6,898 nucleotides of DNA from Bifidobacterium imperatoris (GTDB taxonomy: Bacteria; Actinomycetota; Actinomycetes; Actinomycetales; Bifidobacteriaceae): assembly GCF_002860405.1 (NCBI RefSeq), contig NZ_NMWV01000045.1, positions 1-6,898 of the forward strand. The letters are read 5' to 3'. The position numbers and the translations under genes were made by a program. This document shows positions 5,864-6,898 of the stretch, one piece after another. Every line of letters begins with the position of its first letter. Within the stretch, counting starts at the first letter, position 1. The notes beneath the pieces are model-generated. The model was not told where the DNA came from, did no database searches, and was given only the letters and a program-made list of their open reading frames with translations.

Positions 5864-6412
5864 TTACTTGCTGGTCAACGCGTCTCGCAGCCAATCCGTT
5901 GCCGGATTCGACGTGGGGTCGGTTCCCCCGGATGGCTTGGCGTGCACGCGCTGCAATGGGTTGATGTTGTTCTGGTCCGCGTCCTTCGCAGCCTGTGCGT
6001 CGATGCGTGCCGCGAGCTTCGCGGCCTTGTCCATGACCTCTTCGGGGTTGTCGCCGCCGATGAGGTCGAAATCCTGTTCCGTCAGAGACGGGTATTTGGC
6101 GCGGGCCTCGGCCCATGCCTTCGCCATGTTGACTTGGGCGAGCTGTTCGCGAGTCTCCTTGAGGTCGCGCTGCAGCTTCTCCTGTTCCGTGAGCTTCGCG
6201 TCCTCGATCTCGCGCAGCTTGGCGCTGCTGGCCTCGCTTGCGGTTTTGAGTTTCGAATTGTCCTCACGCAGATGCTGGATGAGATTCCATGCCTTTTCCG
6301 GTGAGAATTCCTCTCCGTCTCGCTCCCACGGCGGCTTCTGCCCGGTGTCGGTGTTCTGCTGCCCGCCAGGAGGTTCGGGAGTGTTGTTCTGCTCGTTGGC
6401 GTCATCGGCCAT
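5864..6412 (-). CDS. Capsid scaffolding protein
   Basis: This encodes 182 residues (MADDANEQNNTPEPPGGQQN). The ATG at 6412 has GGAAAGGAA just upstream. The N-terminal 35 residues are acidic, Gln/Pro-rich and probably disordered. From about 40 to 105 a charged coiled coil is evident (AWNLIQHLREDNSKLKTASE, KLREIEDAKLTEQEKLQRDL, KETREQLAQVNMAKAWAEAR). A small C-terminal helical domain follows (PEEVMDKAAKLAARIDAQAA), then a linker and a terminal WLRDALTSK. Such long helical, acidic proteins directly before the capsid gene are scaffolds that template procapsid assembly and leave before or during packaging. The basic short C-terminal helix is the likely capsid-binding element, by analogy with other scaffolds. 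No protease motif is visible. Confidence 0.9.
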   Translation of the reverse strand: MADDANEQNNTPEPPGGQQNTDTGQKPPWERDGEEFSPEKAWNLIQHLREDNSKLKTASEASSAKLREIEDAKLTEQEKLQRDLKETREQLAQVNMAKAWAEARAKYPSLTEQDFDLIGGDNPEEVMDKAAKLAARIDAQAAKDADQNNINPLQRVHAKPSGGTDPTSNPATDWLRDALTSK

Positions 6413-6426
6413 GATGGTTCCTTTCC

Positions 6427-6441
6427 GCCCGTCCTGCGGGC
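6427..6441 (-). promoter_or_regulatory. Small GC-rich hairpin just upstream of the scaffold ribosome binding site
   Basis: Minus-strand GCCCGCAGGACGGGC forms a perfect 5-base-pair stem with a 5-base loop. It lies directly after the terminator U-tract and directly before the GGAAAGGAA site of the scaffold gene. It could stabilise the 5' end of a processed scaffold-capsid mRNA or influence initiation. It has no U-tract of its own, so it is not a terminator. Confidence 0.4.
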
Positions 6442-6473
6442 ATAAGAAAACCCGCCATGAACTTCATGACGGG
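6442..6473 (-). terminator. Rho-independent terminator between the acidic orphan gene and scaffold
   Basis: On the minus strand an almost perfect inverted repeat (CCCGTCATGAA at 6473-6463 with TTCATGGCGGG at 6461-6451, one G-U pair) is followed at once by TTTTCTTATG (6450-6441). It lies 22 bases after the stop of the small acidic gene. As the scaffold and capsid genes lie downstream on the same strand with no obvious promoter between, it is either leaky, antiterminated, or a punctuation mark that travelled with the upstream small gene. Confidence 0.78.
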
Positions 6474-6495
6474 CTAGATGAATAAAGTTTTTTGC

Positions 6496-6759
6496 TTACC
6501 TCTTCCGGTGGGCTTTCAGAAGATCAAGATACACATGGATTGCCATGTAATCCGGATCTTTCGCAAGCTCATATACTCCGTCCGGGAATTTTGCGTATAG
6601 GCCAGGATGGGAATAAGCAATGTCCAGGGCATCAGCGATGGCCAGATCAGGTTCTCCGGAAAGAATCATGTCGCGGGCGTCTTCCTCGGTAATCTCATCG
6701 AGGCCTTTAACGATTTCGAGGCATTGTTCGGCGAGAGAAATCAATTCATCCATTGTCAT
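6496..6759 (-). CDS. Small acidic protein of unknown function (possible immunity protein or moron)
   Basis: This encodes 87 residues (MTMDELISLAEQCLEIVKGL). GGAGGG lies 12 bases before ATG 6759; a second ATG two codons on is also possible. The gene overlaps the end of the incoming gene by 14 bases. The protein is strongly acidic (about 19 Asp/Glu against about 8 Lys/Arg) and largely helical, with LDEITEEDARDMILSGEPDL, AIADALDIAYSHPG, a Tyr/Pro loop, and a basic tip (KAHRKR). No transmembrane segment or known motif is seen. Its GC content is lower than the capsid genes: sampled 60-base lines give about 47-50 per cent here against about 65 per cent in the capsid gene. I do not recognise the family. 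The location after a probable minor head gene, before an intrinsic terminator, suits an immunity partner or an accessory gene, but an ordinary small head-region protein cannot be excluded. Confidence 0.72.
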   Translation of the reverse strand: MTMDELISLAEQCLEIVKGLDEITEEDARDMILSGEPDLAIADALDIAYSHPGLYAKFPDGVYELAKDPDYMAIHVYLDLLKAHRKR

Positions 6760-6898
6760 GACGATCGGATTCCCTCCATTGTTTTGCCTTACTCCGTTTG
6801 ACTGCGATTTTACCCGTTGGAGTATTGCGAGTCACGCCGGCGCCGCCGATTGGCATCGCCCTGTCGATGACGTATTGACCACCCACAAGGTACGCCTT
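6746..6898 (-). CDS. C-terminal end of a gene entering from the right edge, probably the minor head (MuF-like) protein
   Basis: The frame beginning at the last base of the window is open for 50 codons and stops at TGA 6748-6746, inside the start of the acidic small gene. It reads KAYLVGGQYVIDRAMPIGG and then AGVTRNTPTGKIAVKRSKAK, ending QWRESDRHDNG. The final 30 residues are rich in Lys and Arg. An internal ATG exists but there is no sign that translation starts there, so it is taken as a C-terminal fragment. In phages of this layout the gene just before the scaffold region is normally the portal-associated minor head protein, which is the only basis for the name. GC content falls towards this 3' end. 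No domain can be recognised in so short a piece. Confidence 0.55.
   Translation of the reverse strand, partial: KAYLVGGQYVIDRAMPIGGAGVTRNTPTGKIAVKRSKAKQWRESDRHDNG

Noticed and set aside
5685..6485. 266-codon plus-strand frame rich in Ser, Cys and Arg
   Set aside because: It is antisense to the scaffold and capsid genes. The Ser/Cys-rich translation is an artefact, not a membrane or secreted protein.
1..6898. Search for a diversity-generating retroelement, CRISPR array, insertion sequence, tRNA or attachment site
   Set aside because: No reverse transcriptase, regularly spaced repeats, transposase, tRNA cloverleaf or integrase was found. The window is filled by packed morphogenesis genes.

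Overview
The window is a block of the structural (head and tail morphogenesis) operon of a siphophage-type prophage or phage. Every supportable gene lies on the minus strand, so transcription runs from the right edge (base 6898) to the left edge (base 1). The GC-rich coding sequence, strong AAGGAG-type ribosome binding sites and the style of the proteins (DUF6093-like and Gp19/Gp15-like connectors, a tail chaperone with a CxxC knuckle) suggest an actinobacterial host. Bifidobacterium is my best guess, but nothing in the window proves the genus. There is no integrase, attachment site, tRNA, rRNA or CRISPR array here.

Layout in transcription order: (1) 6898-6746, the C-terminal end of a gene that enters from the right edge, by position probably the minor head (MuF-like) protein. 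(2) 6759-6496, a small acidic orphan protein that overlaps it and is lower in GC than the rest. (3) 6473-6442, a Rho-independent terminator, followed by a small hairpin at 6441-6427. (4) 6412-5864, scaffold. (5) 5851-4913, HK97-fold major capsid protein. (6) 4911-4399, head fibre protein. (7) 4387-3890, 3893-3456, 3456-3079 and 3082-2702, four head-tail joining genes linked by ATGA or TGATG overlaps. (8) 2648-2136, major tail tube protein. (9) 2124-2071, a second terminator or attenuator. (10) 2023-1502 and 1535-1125, the two tail assembly chaperone reading frames, joined by a likely -1 ribosomal frameshift at CCCAAAA (1541-1535). (11) 1111-1, the N-terminal 370 residues of a TP901-type tape measure protein, cut by the left edge.

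The genes act in sequence. Scaffold and capsid protein build the procapsid and the fibre decorates it. The connector, closure, gp10-like and terminator proteins join the filled head to the tail. The tube protein polymerises around the tape measure, which the two chaperone forms keep soluble. The two intrinsic terminators probably tune the relative amounts of product along one long transcript.

Most of this is ordinary phage architecture. The points worth a second look are the frameshift cassette and the right-edge pair of genes. There, a basic C-terminus followed by an overlapping acidic, low-GC small gene and a terminator resembles the layout of MuF polymorphic toxin and immunity pairs. No stretch longer than about 300 bases lacks a gene.
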